Origin: Macrostomum hystrix
Lineage: Eukaryota; Platyhelminthes; Macrostomidae
Reading direction: 5' to 3'
Assembly (NCBI GenBank): GCA_950097015.1
Contig: CATNEN010000025.1
Span: 9,465,001 to 9,529,000 of the forward strand
DNA length: 64,000 nucleotides
The position numbers were made by a program, and so were the translations under genes. This document shows, piece by piece, positions 34,286-48,390 of the stretch. Numbering within the stretch: position 1 is the first letter of the stretch; each line of letters starts with the position of its first letter. The notes under the pieces are model-generated. The model was not told the origin of the DNA and did not search any database. It saw only the letters and a list, made by a program, of their open reading frames with translations.

Positions 34286-34894
34286 AAACTTCTCTGGATG
34301 GTACCTATAGTGTAAAAACACTAGCCTAGGTCACAGGGTAATGCTGGCACTATTTTATTAACTTTCGTTAGCTTCAAGTTTACCATTTCAGCCAAGCATC
34401 CAGTTGTTTGTTCAGCCTAACACAAGGCAAACAAAAGTGTTATGTACAGTCAGAGACGTGTCCAGTGTCAGGTCCCAACAGCTAATGCTATTTCGACACC
34501 TTTTCAAATTAATTTTTGAAAATAATTGAGTTTCCATAAAATAGCTAGAGTACGAAAAATGCATGGGCAAATATTTGTCACTCCCACGCAACAAAGAAGG
34601 CTAGAGCGAGTGTCATTCTACAAAGGGCTGAGGCGAAGTACTTGAGAATGTGCTTGAGCATGTGGGCCAGTGCGCTTGAGCTGTCGTACGGGTTGGGGTT
34701 TCTGGGTGGGTGAGATTGCTTCGTGGCAGAGAATGAGACCATTGCTTTGGCTGGCTTGCTGGCTGGGGCTTTGAAGAATAAATTCCGATTCGCTTGAATT
34801 AGAATCTACGATTATAATCTAATCTAATCTAACAATTTAATACCAATACTATATAATATTCACCCTAATAATCATTCACCAATATCCCAATTAA
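34286..34894. other. unique intron sequence
   Basis: Kinase intron 3. No coding or structural signal is recognised. Confidence 0.45.
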
Positions 34895-36350
34895 CACAAA
34901 AATCCCATTGACACCAAATCCCTATTCACACTGAATTCCCTATTCACACCAAATCCCTATTCACTATGTAATCCCTATTCACACCAAATCCCTATTCACA
35001 CTGAATTCCCTATTCACACCAAATCCCTATTCACTATGTAATCCCAATTCACACCAAATCCCTATTCACTATGTAATCCCTATTCACACCAAATCCCTAT
35101 TCACTATGTAATCCCTATTCACACCAAATCCCTATTCACACTGAAATTCCCTATTCACACTGAATTCCCTATTCACACCAAATCCCTATTCACACTGAAT
35201 TCCCTATTCACACTGAATTCCCTATTCACACTGAATTCCCTATTCACACCAAATCCCTATTCACACTGAATTCCCTATTCACACTGAATTCCCTATTCAC
35301 ACCAAATCCCTATTCACACTGAATTCCCTATTCACACTGAATTCCCTATTCACACTAAAATCCCTATTCACACTGAATTCCCTATTCACACTAAAATCCC
35401 TATTCACACTGAATTCCCTATTCACACCAAATCCCTATTCACACTGAATTCCCTATTCACACTGAATTCCCTATTCACACCAAATCCCTATTCACACTGA
35501 ATTCCCTATTCACACTGAATTCCCTATTCACACCAAATCCCTATTCACACCAAATCCCTATTCACACCAAATCCCTATTCACACCAAATCCCTATTCACT
35601 ATGTAATCCCTATTCACACCAAATCCCTATTCACACCAAATCCCTATTCACACCAAATCCCTATTCACACCAAATCCCTATTCACTATGTAATCCCTATT
35701 CACACCAAATCCCTATTCACTATGTAATCCCTATTCACACCAAATCCCTATTCACACTAAAATCCCTATTCACACCAAATCCCTATTCACACCAAATCCC
35801 TATTCACACCAAATCCCTATTCACACCAAATCCCTATTCACACCAAATCCCTATTCACACCAAATCCCTATTCACTATGTAATCCCTATTCACACAAAAA
35901 TCCCTATTCACACAAAAATCCCTATTCACACAACAGTCCCTATTCACACAAAAATCCCTATTCACACAAAAGTCCCTATTCACACAAAAATCCCATTGAA
36001 ACCAAAATCCCTATTCACACTGAATCCCTATTCATACCAAAATCCCTATTCACACTGAAATCCCTTTTCACACTAAAATCCCTATTCACACAAAAGTCCC
36101 TATTCACATAAAAAATCCCATTGACACCAAAATCCCTATTCACACTGAATCCCTATTCATACCAAAATCCCTATTCACACTGAAATCCCTTTTCACACTG
36201 AAATCCCTATTCACACTGAAATCCCTATTCACACTGAAATCCCTATTCACACTGAAATCCCTATTCACACTAAAATCCCATTGACATCAAAATTCCAATT
36301 CACACAAAAATCCCATTGACATCAAAATCCCTATTAACACTAGAATCCCA
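34895..36350. repeat. 17/18-bp minisatellite
   Basis: Units TCCCTATTCACACCAAA (17) and TTCCCTATTCACACTGAA (18) alternate, with a third form TCACTATGTAATCCCTAT. The right end degenerates to AATCCCATTGACACCAAA-type units. Kinase intron 3. Confidence 0.95.
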
Positions 36351-37047
36351 TTGACACCAAAATCCCAATTCACTCGAATCCTCATTTACCTGTCACACCG
36401 AAATCCCACTTCTCAAAAGTATTTCTTCTCCTAGATTGTGTTCCTGGAAATCCTTCACGACAATACATCCCATCTAACTGAAATTCAGATTGCCTTCGAT
36501 ATCTCATCGATTCGAAATCAAGATTACTAATCGAAGTTTGAACTGCTGAAACTCCAGATCCTCACTTGGTCAGCATGCTGGCAATGAACCAGGGGAATTC
36601 AACCCTAGCAGACATGGGAATAGAATTGCAGATGTGATAACCGCTGATCAATCCGAATTTTGGGACAAATCCAACAGTCTGTATTGAGGGCTGAGAGGCG
36701 AGACAGATGAAAAGGCTAGATTTCCTGCTTTTTTTCTTATCATTTGTCCCTATTTTTTACTTTTTCCTCGCTTTTGCATTTGAGGTCGCTTTTTTGACTG
36801 AATCGGCTGCATATAGAGATTAATGAGGACCAGAACCAGGAAGAAATGGCGAAAAATATGAACCAAAACATGTTAGGGCCACAGAGAATTCGACCAGAAA
36901 GTGCACTTTTGTGAAAAAAAAACCGTAAAACACCAATCACAAATCAGTATTCGCAGTACTCACGATTTTCTGAGTCCCAAATCCAAAATCTTCAATAATC
37001 AGAAATCGTTGCAAATCCTAAATAAGCACCAACCTCATCCCTCCAGA
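36351..37047. other. unique intron sequence before the 24-bp array
   Basis: Kinase intron 3. No exon, SINE or MITE is recognised. Confidence 0.45.
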
Positions 37048-40000
37048 ATGGGTGGCAGTCTGAGGTGGAGAATAGATGACAGTCTGAGGGGGAGAATGGA
37101 TGACAGTCTGAGGGGATGACAGTCTGAGGGGGGAGAATAGATGACAGTCTGAGGGGGGAGAATAGATGACAGTCTGAGGGGGAGAATGGATGACAGTCTG
37201 ATACGGAGAATGGATGACAGTCTGAGGGGATGACAGTCTGAGGGGGAGAATGGATGACAGTCTGAGGGGGAGAATGGATGACAGTCTGAGGGGGAGAATG
37301 GATGACAGTCTGAGGGGGAGAATGGATGACAGTCTGAGGGGGAGAATGGATGTCAGTCTGAGGGGGGGAATGGATGACAGTCTGAGGGGGAGAATGGGTG
37401 GCAGTCTGAGGGGGAGAATGGATGACAGTCTGAGGGTGAGAATAGATGACAGTCTGAGGGGAGAATGGATGACAGTCTGAGGGGAGAATGGATGACAGTC
37501 TGAGGGGGAGAATAGATGACAGTCTGAGGGGGGAGAATGGGTGACAGTCTGAGGGGGGAGAATGGATGACAGTCTGAGGGGGAGAATGGATGACAGTCTG
37601 AGGGGGGGAATGGATGACAGTCTGAGGGGGAGAATGGATGACAGTCTGAGGAGGAGAATGGATGACAGTCTGAGGGGGGAATGGATGACAGTCTAAGGGG
37701 GAGAATGGATGACAGTCTGAGGGGAGAATGGATGACAGTCTGAGGGGGGGAATGGATGACAGTCTGAGGGGAGAATGGATGACAGTCTGAGGGGGAGAAT
37801 GGATGACAGTCTGAGGGGGGGAATGGATGACAGTCTAAGGGGGAGAATGGATGACAGTCTGAGGGGAGAATGGATGACAGTCTGAGGGGGGGAATGGATG
37901 ACAGTCTGAGGGGAGAATGGATGACAGTCTGAGGGGGAGAATGGATGACAGTCTGAGGGGGAGAATGGATGACAGTCTGATACGGAGAATGGATGACAGT
38001 CTGAGGGGATGACAGTCTGAGGGGGAGAATGGATGACAGTCTGAGGGGGAGAATGGATGACAGTCTGAGGGGGAGAATGGATGACAGTCTGAGGGGGAGA
38101 ATGGATGACAGTCTGAGGGGGAGAATGGATGACAGTCTGAGGGGAGAATGGATGACAGTCTGAGGGGGGGAATGGATGACAGTCTGAGGGGAGAATGGAT
38201 GACAGTCTGAGGGGGAGAATGGATGACAGTCTGAGGGGGGGAATGGATGACAGTCTGAGGGGGAGAATGGATGACAGTCTGATACGGAGAATGGATGACA
38301 GTCTGAGGGGGAGAATGGATGACAGTCTGAGGGGGAGAATGGATGACAGTCTAAGGGGGAGAATGGATGACAGTCTGAGGGGAGAATGGATGACAGTCTG
38401 AGGGGGGGAATGGATGACAGTCTGAGGGGAGAATGGATGACAGTCTGAGGGGGAGAATGGATGACAGTCTGAGGGGGGGAATGGATGACAGTCTAAGGGG
38501 GAGAATGGATGACAGTCTGAGGGGAGAATGGATGACAGTCTGAGGGGGGGAATGGATGACAGTCTGAGGGGAGAATGGATGACAGTCTGAGGGGGAGAAT
38601 GGATGACAGTCTGAGGGGGGGAATGGATGACAGTCTAAGGGGGAGAATGGATGACAGTCTGAGGGGAGAATGGATGACAGTCTGAGGGGGGGAATGGATG
38701 ACAGTCTGAGGGGAGAATGGATGACAGTCTGAGGGGGAGAATGGATGACAGTCTGAGGGGGAGAATGGATGACAGTCTGATACGGAGAATGGATGACAGT
38801 CTGAGGGGATGACAGTCTGAGGGGGAGAATGGATGACAGTCTGAGGGGGAGAATGGATGACAGTCTGAGGGGGAGAATGGATGACAGTCTGAGGGGGAGA
38901 ATGGATGACAGTCTGAGGGGGAGAATGGATGACAGTCTGAGGGGAGAATGGATGACAGTCTGAGGGGGGGAATGGATGACAGTCTGAGGGGAGAATGGAT
39001 GACAGTCTGAGGGGGAGAATGGATGACAGTCTGAGGGGGGGAATGGATGACAGTCTGAGGGGGAGAATGGATGACAGTCTGATACGGAGAATGGATGACA
39101 GTCTGAGGGGGAGAATGGATGACAGTCTGAGGGGGAGAATGGATGACAGTCTAAGGGGGAGAATGGATGACAGTCTGAGGGGAGAATGGATGACAGTCTG
39201 AGGGGGGGGAATGGATGACAGTCTGAGGGGAGAATGGATGACAGTCTGAGGGGGAGAATGGATGACAGTCTGAGGGGGGGAATGGATGACAGTCTAAGGG
39301 GGAGAATGGATGACAGTCTGAGGGGGAGAATGGATGACAGTCTGAGGGGGGGAATGGATGACAGTCTGAGGGGAGAATGGATGACAGTCTGAGGGGGAGA
39401 ATGGATGACAGTCTGAGGGGGGAATGGATGACAGTCTGAGGGGGAGAATGGATGACAGTCTGATACGGAGAATGGATGACAGTCTGAGGGGGAGAATGGA
39501 TGACAGTCTGAGGGGAGAATGGATGACAGTCTGAGGGGGAGAATGGATGACAGTCTGAGGGGGGGGAATGGATGACAGTCTGAGGGGGAGAATGGATGAC
39601 AGTCTGAGGGGGAGAATGGATGACAGTCTGAGGGGGAGAATGGATGACAGTCTGAGGCGATGACAGTCTGAGGGGGAGAATGGATGACTGTCTGAGGTGG
39701 AGAATAGATGACAGTCTGAGGGGGAGAATGGATGACTGTCTGAGGGGGAGAATGGATGACTGTCTGAGGGGGAGAATGGATGACAGTCTGAGGGGGAGAA
39801 TGGATGACTGTCTGAGGGGAGAATGGATGACAGTCTGAGGGGGAGAATGGATGACAGTCTGAGGGGGAGAATGGATGTCAGTCTGAGGGGGGGAATGGAT
39901 GACAGTCTGAGGGGGAGAATGGATGACAGTCTGAGGGGGAGAATGGATGACAGTCTGAGGGGGAGAATGGATGACAGTCTGAGGGGGAGAATGGATGACA

Positions 40001-43000
40001 GTCTGAGGGGAGAATGGATGACAGTCTGAGGGGGGAGAATGGATGACAGTCTGAGGTGGAGAATGGATGACAGTCTGAGGGGGAGAATGGATGACAGTCT
40101 GAGGGGGAGAATGGATGACAGTCTGAGGGGGGGAATGGATGACAGTCTGAGGGGGAGAATGGATGACAGTCTGAGGAGGAGAATGGATGACAGTCTGAGG
40201 GGGGAATGGATGACAGTCTAAGGGGGAGAATGGATGACAGTCTGAGGGGAGAATGGATGACAGTCTGAGGGGGGGAATGGATGACAGTCTGAGGGGAGAA
40301 TGGATGACAGTCTGAGGGGGAGAATGGATGACAGTCTGAGGGGGGGAATGGATGACAGTCTAAGGGGGAGAATGGATGACAGTCTGAGGGGAGAATGGAT
40401 GACAGTCTGAGGGGGGGAATGGATGACAGTCTGAGGGGAGAATGGATGACAGTCTGAGGGGGAGAATGGATGACAGTCTGAGGGGGAGAATGGATGACAG
40501 TCTGATACGGAGAATGGATGACAGTCTGAGGGGATGACATTCTGAGGGGGAGAATGGATGACAGTCTGAGGGGGAGAATGGATGACAGTCTGAGGGGGAG
40601 AATGGATGACAGTCTGAGGGGGAGAATGGATGACAGTCTGAGGGGGAGAATGGATGTCAGTCTGAGGGGGGGAATGGATGACAGTCTGAGGGGGAGAATG
40701 GATGACAGTCTGAGGGGGAGAATGGATGACAGTCTGAGGGGGAGAATGGATGACAGTCTGAGGGGAGAATGGATGACAGTCTGAGGGGGAGAATGGATGA
40801 CAGTCTGAGGTGGAGAATGGATGACAGTCTGAGGGGGAGAATGGATGACAGTCTGAGGGGGAGAATGGATGACAGTCTGAGGGGGGGAATGGATGACAGT
40901 CTGAGGGGGAGAATGGATGACAGTCTGAGGAGGAGAATGGATGACAGTCTGAGGGGGGAATGGATGACAGTCTAAGGGGGAGAATGGATGACAGTCTGAG
41001 GGGAGAATGGATGACAGTCTGAGGGGGGGAATGGATGACAGTCTGAGGGGAGAATGGATGACAGTCTGAGGGGGAGAATGGATGACAGTCTGAGGGGGGG
41101 AATGGATGACAGTCTAAGGGGGAGAATGGATGACAGTCTGAGGGGAGAATGGATGACAGTCTGAGGGGGGGAATGGATGACAGTCTGAGGGGAGAATGGA
41201 TGACAGTCTGAGGGGGAGAATGGATGACAGTCTGAGGGGGGAATGGATGACAGTCTGAGGGGGAGAATGGATGACAGTCTGATACGGAGAATGGATGACA
41301 GTCTGAGGGGGAGAATGGATGACAGTCTGAGGGGGAGAATGGATGACAGTCTAAGGGGGAGAATGGATGACAGTCTGAGGGGAGAATGGATGACAGTCTG
41401 AGGGGGGGAATGGATGACAGTCTGAGGGGGGGAATGGATGACAGTCTGAGGGGAGAATGGATGACAGTCTGAGGGGGAGAATGGATGACAGTCTGAGGGG
41501 GAGAATGGATGACAGTCTGATACGGAGAATGGATGACAGTCTGAGGGGATGACATTCTGAGGGGGAGAATGGATGACAGTCTGAGGGGGAGAATGGATGA
41601 CAGTCTGAGGGGGAGAATGGATGACAGTCTGAGGGGGAGAATGGATGACAGTCTGATACGGAGAATGGATGACAGTCTGAGGGGGAGAATGGATGACAGT
41701 CTGAGGGGAGAATGGATGACAGTCTGAGGGGAGAATGGATGACAGTCTGAGGGGGGGGAATGGATGACAGTCTGAGGGGGAGAATGGATGACAGTCTGAG
41801 GGGGAGAATGGATGACAGTCTGAGGGGGAGAATGGATGACAGTCTGAGGCGATGACAGTCTGAGGGGGAGAATGGATGACTGTCTGAGGTGGAGAATAGA
41901 TGACAGTCTGAGGGGGAGAATGGATGACTGTCTGAGGGGGAGAATGGATGACTGTCTGAGGGGGAGAATGGATGACAGTCTGAGGGGGAGAATGGATGAC
42001 TGTCTGAGGGGAGAATGGATGACAGTCTAAGGGGGAGAATGGATGACTGTCTGAGGGGGAGAATGGATGACAGTCTGAGGGGGAGAATGGATGACAGTCT
42101 GAGGGGGAGAATGGATGACTGTCTGAGGTGGAGAATGGATGACAGTCTGAGGGGGAGAATGGATGACTGTCTGAGGTGGAGAATGGATGACTGTCTGAGG
42201 GGGAGAATGGATGACAGTCTGAGGGGGAGAATGGATGACTGTCTGAGGGGGGAGATGGATGACTGTCTGAGGGGAGAATGGATGACTGTCTGAGGGGGAG
42301 AATGGATGACAGTCTGAGGGGGAGAATGGATGACAGTCTGAGGCGATGACAGTCTGAGGGGGAGAATGGATGACTGTCTGAGGGGGGAATGGATGACAGT
42401 CTAAGGGGGAGAATGGATGACAGTCTGAGGGGAGAATGGATGACAGTCTGAGGGGGGGAATGGATGACAGTCTGAGGGGAGAATGGATGACAGTCTGAGG
42501 GGGAGAATGGATGACAGTCTGAGGGGGGGAATGGATGACAGTCTAAGGGGGAGAATGGATGACAGTCTGAGGGGAGAATGGATGACAGTCTGAGGGGGGG
42601 AATGGATGACAGTCTGAGGGGAGAATGGATGACAGTCTGAGGGGGAGAATGGATGACAGTCTGAGGGGGAGAATGGATGACAGTCTGATACGGAGAATGG
42701 ATGACAGTCTGAGGGGATGACATTCTGAGGGGGAGAATGGATGACAGTCTGAGGGGGAGAATGGATGACAGTCTGAGGGGGAGAATGGATGACAGTCTGA
42801 GGGGGAGAATGGATGACAGTCTGAGGGGGAGAATGGATGTCAGTCTGAGGGGGGGAATGGATGACAGTCTGAGGGGGAGAATGGATGACAGTCTGAGGGG
42901 GAGAATGGATGACAGTCTGAGGGGGAGAATGGATGACAGTCTGAGGGGGAGAATGGATGACAGTCTGAGGGGAGAATGGATGACAGTCTGAGGGGGAGAA

Positions 43001-46000
43001 TGGATGACAGTCTGAGGTGGAGAATGGATGACAGTCTGAGGGGGAGAATGGATGACAGTCTGAGGGGGAGAATGGATGACAGTCTGAGGGGGGGAATGGA
43101 TGACAGTCTGAGGGGGAGAATGGATGACAGTCTGAGGAGGAGAATGGATGACAGTCTGAGGGGGGAATGGATGACAGTCTAAGGGGGAGAATGGATGACA
43201 GTCTGAGGGGAGAATGGATGACAGTCTGAGGGGGGGAATGGATGACAGTCTGAGGGGAGAATGGATGACAGTCTGAGGGGGAGAATGGATGACAGTCTGA
43301 GGGGGGGAATGGATGACAGTCTAAGGGGGAGAATGGATGACAGTCTGAGGGGAGAATGGATGACAGTCTGAGGGGGGGAATGGATGACAGTCTGAGGGGA
43401 GAATGGATGACAGTCTGAGGGGGAGAATGGATGACAGTCTGAGGGGGGGAATGGATGACAGTCTGAGGGGGAGAATGGATGACAGTCTGATACGGAGAAT
43501 GGATGACAGTCTGAGGGGGAGAATGGATGACAGTCTGAGGGGGAGAATGGATGACAGTCTAAGGGGGAGAATGGATGACAGTCTGAGGGGAGAATGGATG
43601 ACAGTCTGAGGGGGGGAATGGATGACAGTCTGAGGGGAGAATGGATGACAGTCTGAGGGGGAGAATGGATGACAGTCTGAGGGGGGGAATGGATGACAGT
43701 CTAAGGGGGAGAATGGATGACAGTCTGAGGGGAGAATGGATGACAGTCTGAGGGGGGGAATGGATGACAGTCTGAGGGGAGAATGGATGACAGTCTGAGG
43801 GGGAGAATGGATGACAGTCTGAGGGGGGGAATGGATGACAGTCTGAGGGGGGAGAATGGATGACAGTCTGATACGGAGAATGGATGACAGTCTGAGGGGG
43901 AGAATGGATGACAGTCTGAGGGGAGAATGGATGACAGTCTGAGGGGGAGAATGGATGACAGTCTGAGGGGGGGGAATGGATGACAGTCTGAGGGGGAGAA
44001 TGGATGACAGTCTGAGGGGGAGAATGGATGACAGTCTGAGGGGGGGAATGGATGACAGTCTAAGGGGGAGAATGGATGACAGTCTGAGGGGAGAATGGAT
44101 GACAGTCTGAGGGGGGGAATGGATGACAGTCTGAGGGGAGAATGGATGACAGTCTGAGGGGGAGAATGGATGACAGTCTGAGGGGGAGAATGGATGACAG
44201 TCTGATACGGAGAATGGATGACAGTCTGAGGGGATGACATTCTGAGGGGGAGAATGGATGACAGTCTGAGGGGGAGAATGGATGACAGTCTGAGGGGGAG
44301 AATGGATGACAGTCTGAGGGGGGAGAATGGATGACAGTCTGAGGGGGAGAATGGATGTCAGTCTGAGGGGGGGAATGGATGACAGTCTGAGGGGGAGAAT
44401 GGATGACAGTCTGAGGGGGAGAATGGATGACAGTCTGAGGGGGAGAATGGATGACAGTCTGAGGGGAGAATGGATGACAGTCTGAGGGGGAGAATGGATG
44501 ACAGTCTGAGGTGGAGAATGGATGACAGTCTGAGGGGGAGAATGGATGACAGTCTGAGGGGGAGAATGGATGACAGTCTGAGGGGGGGAATGGATGACAG
44601 TCTGAGGGGGAGAATGGATGACAGTCTGAGGAGGAGAATGGATGACAGTCTGAGGGGGGAATGGATGACAGTCTAAGGGGGAGAATGGATGACAGTCTGA
44701 GGGGAGAATGGATGACAGTCTGAGGGGGGGGAATGGATGACAGTCTGAGGGGAGAATGGATGACAGTCTGAGGGGGAGAATGGATGACAGTCTGAGGGGG
44801 GGAATGGATGACAGTCTAAGGGGGAGAATGGATGACAGTCTGAGGGGAGAATGGATGACAGTCTGAGGGGGGGAATGGATGACAGTCTGAGGGGAGAATG
44901 GATGACAGTCTGAGGGGGAGAATGGATGACAGTCTGAGGGGGGGAATGGATGACAGTCTGAGGGGGAGAATGGATGACAGTCTGATACGGAGAATGGATG
45001 ACAGTCTGAGGGGGAGAATGGATGACAGTCTGAGGGGGAGGAATGGATGACAGTCTAAGGGGGAGAATGGATGACAGTCTGAGGGGAGAATGGATGACAG
45101 TCTGAGGGGGGGAATGGATGACAGTCTGAGGGGGGGAATGGATGACAGTCTGAGGGGAGAATGGATGACAGTCTGAGGGGGAGAATGGATGACAGTCTGA
45201 GGGGGAGAATGGATGACAGTCTGATACGGAGAATGGATGACAGTCTGAGGGGATGACATTCTGAGGGGGAGAATGGATGACAGTCTGAGGGGGAGAATGG
45301 ATGACAGTCTGAGGGGGAGAATGGATGACAGTCTGAGGGGGAGAATGGATGACAGTCTGATACGGAGAATGGATGACAGTCTGAGGGGGAGAATGGATGA
45401 CAGTCTGAGGGGAGAATGGATGACAGTCTGAGGGGGGAGAATGGATGACAGTCTGAGGGGGGGGAATGGATGACAGTCTGAGGGGGAGAATGGATGACAG
45501 TCTGAGGGGGGAGAATGGATGACAGTCTGAGGGGGAGAATGGATGACAGTCTGAGGCGATGACAGTCTGAGGGGGAGAATGGATGACTGTCTGAGGTGGA
45601 GAATAGATGACAGTCTGAGGGGGAGAATGGATGACTGTCTGAGGGGGAGAATGGATGACTGTCTGAGGGGGAGAATGGATGACAGTCTGAGGGGGAGAAT
45701 GGATGACTGTCTGAGGGGAGAATGGATGACAGTCTAAGGGGGAGAATGGATGACTGTCTGAGGGGGAGAATGGATGACAGTCTGAGGGGGAGAATGGATG
45801 ACAGTCTGAGGGGGAGAATGGATGACTGTCTGAGGTGGAGAATGGATGACAGTCTGAGGGGGAGAATGGATGACTGTCTGAGGTGGAGAATGGATGACTG
45901 TCTGAGGGGGAGAATGGATGACAGTCTGAGGGGGAGAATGGATGACTGTCTGAGGGGGAGAATGGATGACTGTCTGAGGGGGAGAATGGATGACTGTCTG

Positions 46001-48390
46001 AGGGGGAGAATGGATGACAGTCTGAGGGGGAGAATGGATGACAGTCTGAGGCGATGACAGTCTGAGGGGGAGAATGGATGACTGTCTGAGGGGGGAATGG
46101 ATGACAGTCTAAGGGGGAGAATGGATGACAGTCTGAGGGGAGAATGGATGACAGTCTGAGGGGGGGAATGGATGACAGTCTGAGGGGAGAATGGATGACA
46201 GTCTGAGGGGGAGAATGGATGACAGTCTGAGGGGGGGAATGGATGACAGTCTAAGGGGGAGAATGGATGACAGTCTGAGGGGAGAATGGATGACAGTCTG
46301 AGGGGGGGAATGGATGACAGTCTGAGGGGAGAATGGATGACAGTCTGAGGGGGAGAATGGATGACAGTCTGAGGGGGAGAATGGATGACAGTCTGATACG
46401 GAGAATGGATGACAGTCTGAGGGGATGACATTCTGAGGGGGAGAATGGATGACAGTCTGAGGGGGAGAATGGATGACAGTCTGAGGGGGAGAATGGATGA
46501 CAGTCTGAGGGGGAGAATGGATGACAGTCTGAGGGGGAGAATGGATGTCAGTCTGAGGGGGGGAATGGATGACAGTCTGAGGGGGAGAATGGATGACAGT
46601 CTGAGGGGGAGAATGGATGACAGTCTGAGGGGGAGAATGGATGACAGTCTGAGGGGGAGAATGGATGACAGTCTGAGGGGAGAATGGATGACAGTCTGAG
46701 GGGGAGAATGGATGACAGTCTGAGGTGGAGAATGGATGACAGTCTGAGGGGGAGAATGGATGACAGTCTGAGGGGGAGAATGGATGACAGTCTGAGGGGG
46801 GGAATGGATGACAGTCTGAGGGGGAGAATGGATGACAGTCTGAGGAGGAGAATGGATGACAGTCTGAGGGGGAATGGATGACAGTCTAAGGGGGAGAATG
46901 GATGACAGTCTGAGGGGAGAATGGATGACAGTCTGAGGGGGGGAATGGATGACAGTCTGAGGGGAGAATGGATGACAGTCTGAGGGGGAGAAATGGATGA
47001 CAGTCTGAGGGGGGGAATGGATGACAGTCTAAGGGGGAGAATGGATGACAGTCTGAGGGGAGAATGGATGACAGTCTGAGGGGGGGAATGGATGACAGTC
47101 TGAGGGGAGAATGGATGACAGTCTGAGGGGGAGAATGGATGACAGTCTGAGGGGGGGAATGGATGACAGTCTGAGGGGGAGAATGGATGACAGTCTGATA
47201 CGGAGAATGGATGACAGTCTGAGGGGGAGAATGGATGACAGTCTGAGGGGGAGAATGGATGACAGTCTAAGGGGGAGAATGGATGACAGTCTGAGGGGAG
47301 AATGGATGACAGTCTGAGGGGGGGAATGGATGACAGTCTGAGGGGAGAATGGATGACAGTCTGAGGGGGAGAATGGATGACAGTCTGAGGGGGGGAATGG
47401 ATGACAGTCTAAGGGGGAGAATGGATGACAGTCTGAGGGGAGAATGGATGACAGTCTGAGGGGGGGAATGGATGACAGTCTGAGGGGAGAATGGATGACA
47501 GTCTGAGGGGGAGAATGGATGACAGTCTGAGGGGGGGAATGGATGACAGTCTGAGGGGGAGAATGGATGACAGTCTGATACGGAGAATGGATGACAGTCT
47601 GAGGGGGAGAATGGATGACAGTCTGAGGGGAGAATGGATGACAGTCTGAGGGGGAGAATGGATGACAGTCTGAGGGGGGGGAATGGATGACAGTCTGAGG
47701 GGGAGAATGGATGACAGTCTGAGGGGGAGAATGGATGACAGTCTGAGGGGGAGAATGGATGACAGTCTGAGGCGATGACAGTCTGAGGGGGAGAATGGAT
47801 GACTGTCTGAGGTGGAGAATAGATGACAGTCTGAGGGGGAGAATGGATGACTGTCTGAGGGGGAGAATGGATGACTGTCTGAGGGGGAGAATGGATGACA
47901 GTCTGAGGGGGAGAATGGATGACTGTCTGAGGGGAGAATGGATGACAGTCTAAGGGGGAGAATGGATGACTGTCTGAGGGGGAGAATGGATGACAGTCTG
48001 AGGGGGAGAATGGATGACAGTCTGAGGGGGAGAATGGATGACTGTCTGAGGTGGAGAATGGATGACAGTCTGAGGGGGAGAATGGATGACTGTCTGAGGT
48101 GGAGAATGGATGACAGTCTGAGGGGGAGAATGGATGACAGTCTGAGGGGGGAGAATGGATGACTGTCTGAGGTGGAGAATGGATGACAGTCTGAGGGGGA
48201 GAATGGATGACAGTCTGAGGGGGAGAATGGATGACTGTCTGAGGGGGAGAATGGATGACTGTCTGAGGGGGAGAATGGATGACAGTCTGAGGGGGGGAAT
48301 GGATGACAGTCTGATGGGGAGAATGGATGACAGTCTGAGGGGGAGAATGGATGACAGTCTGAGGGGGAGAATGGATGACTGTCTGAGGGA
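37048..48390. repeat. 11.3-kb 24-bp minisatellite (about 470 units) with 3.7-kb higher-order repeat
   Basis: The unit is about 24 bp, GATGACAGTCTGAGGGGG then AGAATG, with G-run length 4-8 and point variants (TGTCTGAG, GATACGG, GAGGTGG, AGGCGATGAC). A rare variant with GATGACATTCTGAG lies near 40533, 41548, 42715, 44233, 45250 and 46424; the first three recur as the last three at a constant offset of about 3.70 kb. On the kinase sense strand every unit reads CATTCTCCCCCTCAG. Open frames up to 583 codons (octapeptides such as SDCHPFSP) come from the period of eight codons. Kinase intron 3. Confidence 0.98.

Noticed and set aside
37048-48390. Long open frames (up to 583 codons) on both strands of the 24-bp array
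   Set aside because: The period is eight codons and the unit lacks stops in several frames on both strands, so openness needs no selection.
37048-48390. G-quadruplex array from repeated G-runs of 4-8
   Set aside because: The runs are about 19 bases apart, so loops are long and stable quadruplexes are unlikely. I would not claim it without measurement.
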